A DNA stretch of 64,000 bases. Origin: Sycon ciliatum (Eukaryota > Porifera > Calcarea > Leucosolenida > Sycettidae). The stretch spans positions 22,953,214-23,017,213 of the forward strand of contig NC_088654.1 of NCBI RefSeq assembly GCF_964019385.1, read 5' to 3'. The notes beneath the pieces are model-generated. The model ran no database searches, was not told where the DNA came from, and saw only the letters and a list, made by a program, of their open reading frames with translations. Shown here piece by piece: positions 1 to 11,443 of the stretch; the stretch's first letter is position 1; every line of letters starts with the position of its first letter. The position numbers were made by a program, and so were the translations under genes.

Positions 1-330
1 TCTTTCATTCTCCTGGGTGGTTACCAACAGCCAGTGTATGCCGGAGTATGTGGTGTGGTGTGTGTGTAGAAAAAAAAAAAAAAATGGAAAAATGAAAAAT
101 AGGGATTCACTGGCCAGAAAAAGTCACTTCAAATAGCTGTGTGGTGGATACCAGGCTAAAAATAGTGGCGGTCAATTCATCAGCCTTGCAAGCTGTTGAA
201 TGGTGTAATCCCAGCACAAGTTGCTATGTCTAACATAGCTGTTCGCTATCATCGCTTCCGCGATGGGCATGTCTGAGGTGAGGTCTGAGGTCTGAGGTGT
301 GTGTGTGTGTGTGTGGAGGGGGGGGGGGGG
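1..330. repeat. Left-edge segment, paralogous to 52,782-53,033
   Basis: From about position 36 the sequence matches the region at 52,782-53,033 with small indels: the shared landmarks are a GCCGGAGTATGTGGTG start, the block ending in AGGGATTCACTGGCCAG, and the block containing CAGCCTTGCAAGCTGTTGAA. Both copies run into a TG microsatellite. After the microsatellite this copy continues into array unit 1, whereas the other continues into unrelated sequence, so the junction falls in the TG/poly-G tract (297-330). No convincing gene is seen here. Confidence 0.7.
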
Positions 331-364
331 GATCTAAGAATTATATTGAAACTATCAGGTATCA

Positions 365-739
365 GTACCATCATTGGTATCACGTACCCACAACGAATCT
401 CGAACACAGCGCTGTATGCCAGAACCGAGCAGACCCCACTATCCCAAGTCTGCAGGCAACGGAGACTGCTGTGGTTCGGCCATGTAGTGAGGGAAGGCGA
501 AGAATCGTCCTCTTTCCAAGCCCTCCTAATGTCAATCAACACAACAGACATACGACGACCCCGAGGACGACCCCGTCTGAGATGGATCGACGTTGTCAAG
601 AAAGACTTACAATGCATTAATCTGTCGCTTCTGGATGCTGTGCAATCTGCTTCTGATAGAGCTGCTTGGCTCGAAATTGTTAACAGATGCGTTGACCTCA
701 TGCAATGAGTGAAATGCGAACTGTCATTATTATTATTAT
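365..739 (+). mobile_element. 5'-truncated LINE 3' end with ATT tail
   Basis: The insertion is absent from units 2, 3 and 4, and is flanked by a 12-bp direct repeat TATCAGGTATCA (353-364 and 740-751). It ends in an ATT repeat tail, as expected of target-primed reverse transcription. The frame from about 367 to 708 encodes the end of a LINE ORF2: a RRLLWFGHVVR motif, then RRPRGRPRLRWIDVV, then DRAAWLEIV, which is the usual C-terminal tail of animal LINE endonuclease/reverse-transcriptase proteins. Everything upstream, including the endonuclease and RT domains, is missing. The clade cannot be fixed from this tail. Confidence 0.85.
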
Positions 740-1348
740 TATCAGGTATCAACTGGTTTTAGCTTTGGCCACCCATGTCATGAAGATGAAGAGAAGAAAG
801 CACAAGGTCACGTAACCTTCTAGTCAGTACGCCTTACTCCCACATCACAATATCCACTGCAGTGCCAGCCGACATGACCTGAGCTTGCCGGCGGCGGGCT
901 GCACGAATGGTGTGATCTGTATAGTAGAGCATACACGCTCCACATACGGACAAGCAAAGGCAAGTACGTTCTCGTATGCTCTCATGGACTCACAGCTCAC
1001 CCACCATGGCACATGCACACATCAGCAGAACAGACACAGAATGTGAGCATGGCGATTGCCAGGCAGCGTCACAGAACACCAAATGAAGTGTGGCATCCAT
1101 GAGCGCTTTTTGTAACTACTGTATGTGTGTTGGTCGCGACAGGTGACTGCCTGTCATGTACTCGGGAGTTCATGCATGAAAAGATAGTGGCATGCTGGTG
1201 TTACCATAGTTACCCAACAGGATTACAGTGCATCAATGGCATCATTCTCATCACTGGTCACGTGTGAATCTAAAGTAGTTTCATACCATACTTCACATTA
1301 CTGTCTGCCATTGGATTGTTGGTGTAGGAAGTAAGATCAATCCGATTA

Positions 1349-1536
1349 CAGTCAGACCTCGTTTAACCGCACACATCCGTTTTCCACAAAAAAATATCTG
1401 GATAGGCCAGGGAACCGCATAATCGAACACATACTGTATGTATGCATTACATATGCTGTTAATCGGTAACCAACGATTTTAGTCCGGATGGCGAGGGATC
1501 CGGATAAAAGAGGACCCGATAAGCGAGGTCTGACTG
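1349..1536. mobile_element. pogo/Tigger-like MITE (unit 1)
   Basis: The ends are inverted repeats: CAGTCAGACCTCGTTTAACCG at the left and CGAGGTCTGACTG at the right, next to TA at the left. Internal GGATAA and GGATCCGGATAA pieces repeat the subterminal motif. Paralogous copies sit in the other three units at the same place. TA targets and a CAGT start fit the Tc1/mariner superfamily, pogo branch. It is non-coding, 188 bp. Confidence 0.7.
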
Positions 1537-1870
1537 TGCCAGTGATTCACATGCACAGACTAGACAGTCAATGATCCATATCAGTACTGGAGAAGTGGAT
1601 GATGTGACGCGTGGCACTACATCTTTTCTTCGCTGAATGGTTAACATTGTGACGGGTACTGGACTGCTCCTGGGCAGTCAAGTATTTACTAGAAAAATCG
1701 CTGGAAGCGCAATGAGACGGATATGCAGTGGCAGGGTAGAAGTGTATTCTCACACACGCAGAAACAACTGAAGAGAAGAAACTCAAGAAAACATAAACGA
1801 AAGCATAAAATCATGTGGGGATAAGCACACTCGAGGCAACACATCTACCACTGCCACAGTTGTCACGTAA

Positions 1871-2185
1871 GGGCGCGTTCAGACTACCGATAAAAAGTGA
1901 CCGATTGGGAAAGTCGCCAAGGTGATTTGATCACGTGACGTTACTGGCACGTTACCGGTGGGAAAGTTTTACTGCCGCGGCTGCTGCGGCAGTAAAACTT
2001 TTACCGGCAGTAAAAAAGTACTCAGGCTGCAAGCGCGCTGGGAAAAAGGGAAAATCCCTTGTCAGTGCCGCGGTGAGAGCTGAAAACTTCACGGTGACGT
2101 TAGTTTGTTATCGGTAGTGTGAATGTCCTTCACGGTTTATCGGCATTCACGCTTTGACGGGGTTCACGGTAGTCTGAACGCGCCC
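1871..2185. mobile_element. PIF/Harbinger-like MITE, 315 bp
   Basis: A perfect 19-bp inverted repeat, GGGCGCGTTCAGACTACCG, bounds the element. A TAA target duplication flanks it (1,868-1,870 and 2,186-2,188). Units 2, 3 and 4 lack it and show the uninterrupted site. The TAA target and GGGC termini fit PIF/Harbinger. The interior has a GC-rich palindrome around 1,965-2,010 (ACTGCCG and CGGCAGT arms) and no transposase frame. Confidence 0.8.
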
Positions 2186-2739
2186 TAATGGGAACTGTTC
2201 GAGTCGACTCGTTAATCTTTCAGCGCTGAATTTAGTATTTACGACATCCACCCGGAACAGTGTGAAGGTGAACAGTGGAGGGATCCGAAACAACGACCTA
2301 GACTCGCTTCTGTGTCGCCACAAATACATTATCACTGAAACATGTACATGTACATGTACACCCCTCCAAAGTGATTAGTTGGGACCTTTCGTCGTAGACC
2401 TTTCGTCGTAGATGTACGTATCCAACAACCAAGTTACTTACTTGAAGTACTCGAAACGGAAAACTTCTAAACTCAGTATCAAATCGAGCATGACGGACGA
2501 ACTGCAGTATCGCCGGGCTGGGTTATGGATTGAGGGTGGCGTCAACCTCAAACTTGTGTGCACCCGGAAACTCGCAGTACAGTGGAGACGGACTAAGTCA
2601 GAGTTGTGTCAGTACAGCATGACGCTACACCGAGAGAACCCCCCCCCCGACATTTCTTACACGGGTCTCAACTATATGATGGCAAAACATACTAAAACAT
2701 CGTTCATCACCCGCTCCCCCCCCCCCCTCTCCCTCTCTT

Positions 2740-3342
2740 TCAACTAGCCGCAGAAAACGTCGGGAGGCAGTTTTGTAACAATTCAGACTTACTGAGATGA
2801 TCCTTTGCTGCACGGTCGACAAGAGAATTCGCGGCCACTCCTCGCAAACCAGAGCCGTACTTCTCTTGCGCAGGGCCCGAACGAATAGTAGGTGTGCATC
2901 CGGGATGGGGCGAGACGGAGTACATTATCATGTAGCGGTCGATCACATCCGACAGATACACCTCGGGTGTGAATGTTAGCAGGACTTCCGGAGGCCGTAC
3001 GATCCTCTTGGAGAACATTCGACACAGGCTAACCACGCATCCGTCGTCTATCCACCTCCATGTGCGATCCAGCCAAAAGGAAAAATTCCAATATCTGGAG
3101 GAAGAACGCAATGAAAGAGGTCCGACGAAAACAAAGAAAGAAAAGTCATCCGATAGCATTCTCACACGAACTATAAAAACTGTCAACATCACAGTGTTGT
3201 TAGGACACATTGTGACGAAGCAACACTTTTCTGCTGGTCGTTGCAATGCCTGGAAGGACGGACATGCGCTAGAAAAAATTCTCAAACTCACACCAGAGGA
3301 TAATTGCACGCTCCTGCCGTGAATTCCATGAAGAAAAGACAT
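2740..3342 (-). other. Open frame of unknown status, minus strand of unit 1
   Basis: A 200-codon frame is open on the minus strand. If a later ATG near 3,160 is used, the product begins with a Phe-rich hydrophobic stretch, then has the segment VLLTFTPEVYLSDVIDRYM. A GTAAGT donor-like site follows the codons for AAKDHL. The same segment is recognisable in units 2, 3 and 4, but small indels break the frame in units 2 and 4 and alter its first third in unit 3. The frame may therefore be chance, or a decayed gene. I do not recognise the protein. Confidence 0.25.
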
Positions 3343-5239
3343 TATTTGCGTTTTCTGAAAACCAATAATTAAGCGTAACGTTGAACACTAGTACATGTAC
3401 GTTCTCACCATTTCTCCTCGAAAGCACGTTTCTTCTTTCTCGTCCTAGCGCTGACCGTAGCGGAAGAAGAATGTCTCCACCAGAGGATGTTCGCTAGAGC
3501 ACTGGGCAAAGCGCTATTTGGCCGCGGCTTACCAATAGTATTATAAGTTGAAAGAGCGAAGGCCCGAACGGCCAAGACTCTCTACTTTGCCCAAGGAAAA
3601 GAAGAGAGAATAGCAAAGTGCACGAGGAAGACGACCTCCTTGCCGAAAAGAACCGTTTGCTGGAGCATGCGCACACGTCCTATTTTGGAAAGTTTGGAGC
3701 ACATGGTCGACGCTGATTGGCGGAGTGGCGTGACGTAGAATCTACGCATGACTCTATCAATATAGTCTATGACTATGAGCAGGTGCAGCTGCTGCACTTG
3801 TCCTTTAGCACTACGTAGGTGACTATGCCCCAGGTTCAGGTCCCGATCCCGAGCTCAAAATGCTGAACTCTTGATATCAGACTTGAATCATGATAGAGAT
3901 ACTGCTACAATCTACGCATCTACATCTACACTACAGCAACACTTCCGTTTTACTGGACTCAGCACTACAGTCAGAAGGTAACCATGATTGTTGTTGTCCA
4001 AGCCTGGCCAGTAGGAACCAGTATTGCTGAGTCGATCTAGCCAATGCATCTACATGTAGATCTGCATACTATATACTTTTTCTTGAGCTTGAGCTTGAAG
4101 CGGTGGTTCGAATCAAGTACAGCGGTTGAACCCGCTTCCTTGTAATCTGTGGGCTGCTCAGCCCTGCTATCCCAGGGTAGACTGACATTGTACCTGTTGC
4201 AGTGGTGGTGAGGTGGCTTGCTTAGTTTTAACCTGGCTGATGGCTATTTAGCAGTAGTGTGTCAACGAGCGTGGCCATTTACCGCTGGGAGAACGCTCGC
4301 TACGTCTGGAATAAGCCTAGGATGCATTTGACACTCGCTGTATCTCCAACTTCTGTCGAGCGTTCAATGGTGGCTTCTATTTCTTATGGGAAAATTCTGT
4401 GGTTTGCGGGCGCATATCGAGGGCCTACTTGCATGATGCAAACCATCGCTACAAAATGTAGCGAGCGCTTTGGCGTAGATCTACTACTTGTAGTTTTCGA
4501 GAGACCTCACCTACTTGCGGGACTGCTCCACATTAGTCATTAGACATTACTGTATCTAGACTCAAGTCAAGAGTGCTCAGTAGTAGTATCCTCTAGCTCT
4601 ACCAGACTCCAGTACCCCAACTGGCCCTGACGCACAAGAACAAGCGTAGGTCTACACGACCAAGTCACGCCTAGTACTACAATGTGCGGAACTAGCGATT
4701 TTGGAAAGATGGTCCTCTTCGGGTGCCACTGACTCTGTTCATGGTGACTGAGGCCAGTGAGGGAGCGCTCAGACTGTTGTGTTGTTGTTTTCTTTATTTG
4801 ACTCTCTGGTCTGTACTAAGCCTTACTACTTTTCTATACAATCATGTACAATGCACAATGCAGTTTAGCGCCTCTCACCGGCTAAGGCGCACGGATGTAT
4901 GCGGGTACTACATGTACCACTAACTTTATGCGGGTACTACATATACCACTTTATGCATGTGGGTATGCCGCAAACATGCAGGACAGGTATGTTTTGTATA
5001 ATATTCATGAGCTAGGAGAGCCATTGTATGCATTGCATGATGAATACCGGTCCCCCCCCCCCCCCCCTCCAGCTACTGCATGCATTGGAGATCGCAAGAC
5101 TCATGATATCATCATTAGATTCATACCCCTTCATGCCCTCCCCTACCAAACCTCCCATGGGAAATTCCCCGGAAATGAAATCCTCCCGGATTGCCAGTAA
5201 AACCTCAGCTCAAATCCTGCAGATACTGATTTTTGGATA

Positions 5240-8200
5240 GTGATCGAGCTGCCGGTTCTGCAGAAGGCAATCCCAGAGGATCTCACATCTGATCACACCA
5301 GTCAGCAGGCAACAGCAGACACAACATTGTGGCATACAGTGTCCAGCAGAACAAACTGCAACAATCAATAGCAGCACAGCACACCAGAAGACGCAGCGCA
5401 ATGAAACCCTTCCCATCCCGGGGTGACAGGTGTTCTGTTCGAGCCCGTAACCCAAAAGAGAAAAAGAAATGATAACGGACGGGGGTGGGTTGGTTGCTGG
5501 TGATGACAAGCTTGGTTGGTCCTTGACTCGGCGGCATCAGCCGGGTGACCAGTGCAGTTGCATTGACATTCCTCCGTGGGTAAATTCAGTACTTGCGCCC
5601 TGAAGGAAGAGGATGGCATGAAAGGTCGACAGCGGCGGCAGAGGCATACGGGTAACAGCAACGATGCATGCACAGTGCACTGAGCATGGTCTACTGGTAC
5701 ACACTATCTAGACACAATACACCCTGTCGCGAACTTGTACTATTTCAGCAACAATGCATGCACATTGTGCAGTGGACATACGGATCTTCCAACTTTCTAG
5801 CCCATGCCCTTAGCTACTATCTCATTCCGATTTCGGAGTCAATGCTGTACTGAAGATACGCGTTGTGGCAGTCTATCAGAGGAAGTGGGAAACAATTGAG
5901 AGCTGCAAATCTTTGTGCGATCCCAACGGAAATGCAATGTAAGAATTGTTCACAATATTCCGACCGTTGTGTAGTCTGAAAACCTATGGAGCAGGGGAGG
6001 GTTCTATGATACTGGCCAAGAATTGTGTTGGAGGCATGCAAAGATACCACAGTGCAGAGTAGATAAATAGTTACCTTGCATAGGGCAGACGCTGCCACCA
6101 CGTCCTCCTGTCCGGTTGGCGCTTGACCTGAGCTGGGCAGTAGAATCACACAGCAGACAGAACACACACCAGCCCATGAACCTGCACTACAGTACAACGA
6201 GAGTCACCCTAGCTACTCACCCACCCGAATACATGCAACAACCGGGGCTGCACCAACCACAATAATAATAGATATCATGCATGAGAAAGCTGCAGAGAAC
6301 ATTGCAGGCATGCAAGGTGTGCCATTTGCAAAGCTATCCCCGGGGTGGACAATGCATGCACTACATGGACAAAGCATGCACTACATAGGACATCAGTCCT
6401 GACATGCAGAGCGGGTCCTGCTGTAAATGGGACAAACAATTCTCTGCAGTGATTTGAAAAATTCATGCACAGCACATGGGTACTTAGACTGTTCCCAGGC
6501 GATGTCCCGCCGTGATGCTGCTTGCCAGCCGTCCGTCTGGACCAGTCGTGGTGCTTAGCCGTTGACGAACCTGGACTAAAGATAAGCATAGCAAACAGAA
6601 CTATTAGACGACAAAACAATGTATGGATTTGAAAGGCATGCATGTGCATGGATGATGTGTTGACATGCACTCTAATAGTTATCTTCCCCTCCCCATTCCT
6701 GGGCTGAAGTAGACATGCTGACTGTAATTGGATTCAGTCTGGAAGTGCTTTGTTGGTTTGCTGGGCTATTTCCAACTCCTGTCAGGTTGAGAAAATCGTG
6801 AAACAGTAAGGATAACTTTCAAGGTGCAGGAAAGAAACAAGGATGCAATCACAGTCAAAATTCTTGCTGCATACTAAAAATCAGAAGTATTCGCAATATT
6901 TCAAGATTGATAATTTCATGCAGAGTGCGCAGTCTGAATGCCTGGAAGATTTTTATCTTCAGCCCGTTGGAATGAGGAGAGGAAGTTGATCCATGCATAT
7001 AACGCTATACTAAACAACAGCACATGGATACTTAGGGTTTTTGGGTGGCCGGGTCCCTGGTGCTTGCTCCACCGCGCTGTGGCGTCCCTGAAAAAAATAA
7101 ATAAACAAAAACTGAGATAAATACCAAGAGACAAACCATATTGATGCATGAGACAACTTCAAGCCATAACAAATAAATCCGCCAACAGAACAAATTGCCA
7201 CTGTCCAAGGAAGGTTTGTAGAATGAAAAAGTCAAGGTTCACATGAGGCCCAGTCATATCTAGCTTCATCATTCATAGCAAATCAACCATCCCAATGCAT
7301 CAGGGCCAAGTGAGATGCAGCTCCTGAAGGCGTGGTGGGATGTGTGTAGATCAGACCTAACACAAAGTGGTCAAAAGTCCGAAAACCACTGCCAATGCTG
7401 TATCACCCTCTATGATGTAGGACATCGGATCAAAAATGTGCATGGGCTCACTGCCCGATTGCAAATTCAACAGGCATTCCTTTCCAAGTACACATCCATT
7501 CTTACTCTGATAGACATGATACCTTAGACAGGTATTTACCACTATCATGATACCACCGGCCGCACTGGAAATAACGTCGATCTCCATCTCAGAATAACAA
7601 CACAGTTGCTACCTGTTCTGTGCTATTTCGGTCGAGTACTAGTAGCTCCTGAAAATGAAGACAGCTCAAGGAATGCAAATTGTGCAGTCAACGCAAGAGA
7701 TTTATTTTACTTTCGGCGGATATCATGCCATTGCTGACATGATAACCAGTGCCGAGTCAAGGACATAACCAAGCCTGTCATCACCAGCAACACCCCCCCC
7801 CCCCCCATATTTTCCCCCTGGGCCGAACAGAACACCTGTCATTTTAGGGCAACCCTGGTCACGGTAAATTTCCCACCCGAAATTATGTAGCAGGTCACTG
7901 GGTAAAATAAGGGCAAATAATAATAGTACGGTAGTGTGTCCTGCAGATGGAGCATGACAAAACAAACAGCATATGCCAAACACATGCACACTCTCCCACC
8001 AGCTGCATCCACAAACGCAAACAACTGCATGCACCAAAGAACAAAGAACCTACATCATTATGAGGGAGAGAGAGAGGCCGCAGTGGGAAGGAAAAATCAT
8101 GCCAGCAATTCTTGAATCGAGCGCATCACAGATGTGACTGGAGAGAAAGTGAACTCGCCAAATACAGGTGAAAGCACCCGGAATCCTGACTGAAAGTTCA

Positions 8201-8750
8201 ATAGGGAAGCAGACTCATAATATACACCCACATCTCTCTTATCCGGGCCTCCAGATTATGGGCACCTCGGTCGACCGGGCACCCTGTGGGTGAGTTTTTG
8301 AATTTAGTCAATGTAAGTATTTAGCTGTAAAGCCTTTCCATCGAAAACACCCGAGGTTCTATCCATGCACAGAACATAAGCAATGGGTAATCATTCTAAT
8401 CACGGAGTATGCCAAGAACATTTTGCGTATGAACATGCAGCCGACAGAATGGGGTTGTTCCTTGTTAGGCCTGGCGTAAGGAGAGAGGGCCATGTTTTCG
8501 CTTCCTACTTATGTTTTGATTCCACATCGTACACTATTGTGCAGCCTACTCCCGGAAAGTCCTTCCTTCGAATACAAATGACGGTTTCTAGAGGTCGTCC
8601 AGCTGAGACATTTTGCTCTGCAGCATGGTTCTGCACTGGCAGAAACGTCACATCTCGGACATTGAGCCTGCTCATGCTCCTCTGAGTCATGGTTAGGTAC
8701 TAATGATTCCAAGCCATAGAACTCATCTGCTGATGGTTGAACACGCACCC
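5240..8750 (-). other. Exon-like segments on the minus strand of unit 1
   Basis: Several short minus-strand stretches have splice-like borders and are kept in units 2 and 3. About 8,507-8,690 encodes RLNVRDVTFLPVQNHAAEQ and more, with no frameshift among the copies. About 7,024-7,090 lies after a T-rich AG and before GTATCC. About 6,484-6,575 encodes a STAKHHDWSRRTAGKQHHGG stretch after TTTAGTCCAG. About 6,050-6,110 lies between TCTACTGCCCAG and GTAACT. About 5,535-5,605 follows CTTCCTTCAG. Substitutions between units are a mix of silent and replacement changes, so coding is not established. These could be exons of one minus-strand gene copied three times, or noise. Confidence 0.22.
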
Positions 8751-8782
8751 ATTTGTTTGAGGAGATTCTGCTAACTCCTATC

Positions 8783-8903
<121 letters not shown>

Positions 8904-9232
8904 AGGGGATCTAAGAATTATATTGAAACTATCAGGTATCAACTGGTCTTAGCTTTGGCCACCCATGTCATGAAGAAGAAGAGAAGAAAGAACAAGGTCA
9001 CGTAACCTTCTAGTCAGTACGCCTTACTCCCACATCACAATATCCACTGCAATGCCAGCCGACAATGACCTGAGCTTGCCGGCGGAGGGCTGCACGGATG
9101 GTGTGACCTGTATAGTAGAACATACACGCTCCACATACGGACAAGCAAAGGCAAGTACGTTCTCGTATGCTCTCATGGACTCACAGCTCACCCACCATGG
9201 CATTTCCACACATCAGCAGAACAGACACAGAA

Positions 9233-10226
9233 CACGGCTGTTTTTTTTGTGTGATTTCACGCCACTTAACAATATGGCCGCCGAAAGTCTCGATTGGGCT
9301 TCAATGGCAAGAATATTTGAATTTTCAAATCGTCAGAACACGAGTAGGCCATGGTTTCCACTGGATTTTGGAGACTAGTCAGCCCGGACAGCCCGGGGAA
9401 CACGCTGATCATCTGCGTCTTGTTTCAAGCTTTCCGCTCGTACCTCACATGACTGCCTTTCCTTCAAGAAACATTTGTTCTGTGTCGTGCGACTTTGGCT
9501 TCGTTCTGGAATACTCCTTGTGTCGTCGCTGACAAACTCGGCTCCGAGAAGCCCTTCCCGATTTTTTCCCAGCTTAGATCGATTTTTTCCCAGGTAGAGG
9601 ACTATCCTCTGGCTGTCTTCCCCAAGTGTCATTAGAATACGCGCGTGAACTTCTAAATACGCGCGACGAGTCAGGAGCCTGTTTTCTCTTGATTTGGAAG
9701 ACAAAATGGTGTGGCCCTTTAGTTGCTGTTGAGTGTAGAAGGCTGCTTCCTGCTGTAAATTGCTTAGTCGGCATGTGGGTATTGTAGAAGAAGACAGCAG
9801 CCGGCCAAGTGAGCTTGAAATTGTGATATCTACCCTATTGTGTGTTGAACGATTACGAAATGTCTAACTTGAATGTTGTACACGCGAGCACGCCAAGCAG
9901 AGGCTGACAATCACTGGCGAGATCAATCTCCAGACTGCCAGGAGTACTTCGAGCAAGTTTGAAGCGGAAAGACAGCTAACTGGGCAGGCCAGGACGCCTT
10001 TCCACCCTCTTTCTCTCTCAAATTGCCGAAAAGTCGAGTATCTCGCTCGAGCGCTTTCAAAACTTTTCTCTTGGTTTCGCGTCCCAAATCGTGGAACCAC
10101 GCGAGGATCGACATGAGTTTCTTGCAAAAACGCAAACTCATCGCGTATTTGTACTATTCGCACAATATTACATAAATCGCACCGAACGACGCCATATTGA
10201 TAAGTGCCTGCACGTGAACAGCCGTG
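9233..10226. mobile_element. 994-bp element with CACGG termini (unit 2)
   Basis: Units 1 and 4 read straight through this site, while units 2 and 3 carry the insertion. The termini are inverted repeats CACGGCTGTT and AACAGCCGTG. A 4-bp direct repeat AGAA flanks it (9,229-9,232 and 10,227-10,230). A 109-codon minus-strand frame (9,375-9,704) is present in both copies but resembles nothing I know. A CAC start with 4-bp duplication would fit the Chapaev branch of CMC transposons, but this assignment is tentative. Confidence 0.7.
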
Positions 10227-10545
10227 AGAATGTGAGCATGGCGATTGCTAGGCAGCGTCACATAACACCATAAAACACCAAATGAAGCCTGGCATCCATG
10301 AGATTTTTGTAACTGCTGGATGTGTGTTGGTCGACAGGTGACTGCCTGTCATGCACTCGGGAGTTCATGCATCCATAGATAGTGACATGTTGGAGTTGCC
10401 ATAGTTACTCAAGAGGGTTACAGTGCATCAATGATATCATTCTCATCACCATGGTCACATGTAAGTCTAGAGTGGTTTCGTAACAAACTTCACATTACTG
10501 TCTGTCATTGGGTTGTTGGTGTAGGAAGTAAGCTCAATCCGATTA

Positions 10546-10776
10546 CAGTCAGACCTCGTTTAACCGCACACATGCCATGGCTTTACTAGCTAAGCTCATG
10601 AATTTAACCGCACACATCCGTTTTCCACAAAAATATCCGGATAGGCGAGGGAACCGGATAATCGAACACACATACTGTATGTATGCAGGACATATGTGTA
10701 AATCGGTAACCAACGATTTTCTTGCGGATGGCGAGGGATCCAGATAAAAGTGGACCGGATAAGCGAGGTCTGACTG
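10546..10776. mobile_element. pogo/Tigger-like MITE (unit 2)
   Basis: Same family and same site as the element in unit 1, with CAGTCAGACCTCG termini and TA on both sides. It is longer because about 46 bp containing the subterminal AACCGCACACATG motif is repeated near the left end. Unit 3 shares this feature. Confidence 0.7.
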
Positions 10777-11266
10777 TACCAGTGAATCACTTGCATAGAC
10801 TAGACAGTCAATGATCCATATCAGTACTGGAGAAGTGGATGATGTGTCACAGTGACGCATTGCACTAAATCTTTTCTTCCCTCAGTGAGGCGTTAACATT
10901 GTGACGGGTACTGGACTGCTCCTGGTCAGTCAAGTATTTACTAGAAAAATCGCTGGAAGCGCAACGAGACGGACATGCAGTGGCAGGGTAGAAGTGTATT
11001 CTCACCGTACACGCAGACACAACTGAAGAGAAGAAACTGAAGAAAACGTAAACGAAAGCATAAAATCATATGGGGATAAGCACACTCGAGGCAACACATC
11101 TACCACTGCCACTGTTGTCACGTGATGGGAAATGTTCGAATCGACTCGTTAATCTTTCAGCGCTGGATTTAGTATTTTACGACATGCACCAAACAGCGTG
11201 AAGGTGAACAGTGTAGGAATCCGAAACAACGACCTAGACTCACTTTTGTCTTGCCACAAATACGTA

Positions 11267-11443
11267 CAGTGAAAACTGTCTAAGACGACCGCTGAAGGGA
11301 CCTTCGAAACGAGGTCTTTGTTACCAGGTGGTCTCCTTATCCAGGGTCGTTTGACTGGCAACAGTTACCCTTGATTCTGGTTTTAGTGGTCTTGTAGGAC
11401 AGGTGGTCGCCTTATCCGAATGGTCGCCATGACAGGTTTACTA
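11267..11443. mobile_element. mariner/pogo-like MITE (unit 2)
   Basis: Imperfect inverted ends, CAGTGAAAACTGTC at the left and GACAGGTTTACTA at the right, lie next to TA dinucleotides. The interior has repeated GTGGTC(GC/TC)CTTATCC motifs. Units 1 and 4 lack it at the matching site, and unit 3 carries it. Confidence 0.6.

Noticed and set aside
4100..4130. GGTTCGAATC, a perfect tRNA box B, repeated in the other units
   Set aside because: No box A at tRNA distance and no acceptor stem; at most an old SINE or tRNA relic.
4259..4543. A 94-codon plus-strand frame with related frames in units 2 and 3
   Set aside because: Unit 4 breaks the frame and the replacement pattern among units gives no sign of selection; no recognisable domain.
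9375..9704. 109-codon minus-strand frame, present in units 2 and 3, as a host gene
   Set aside because: It lies entirely inside a transposon-like insertion and has no recognisable domain; the two copies are too similar to show selection.
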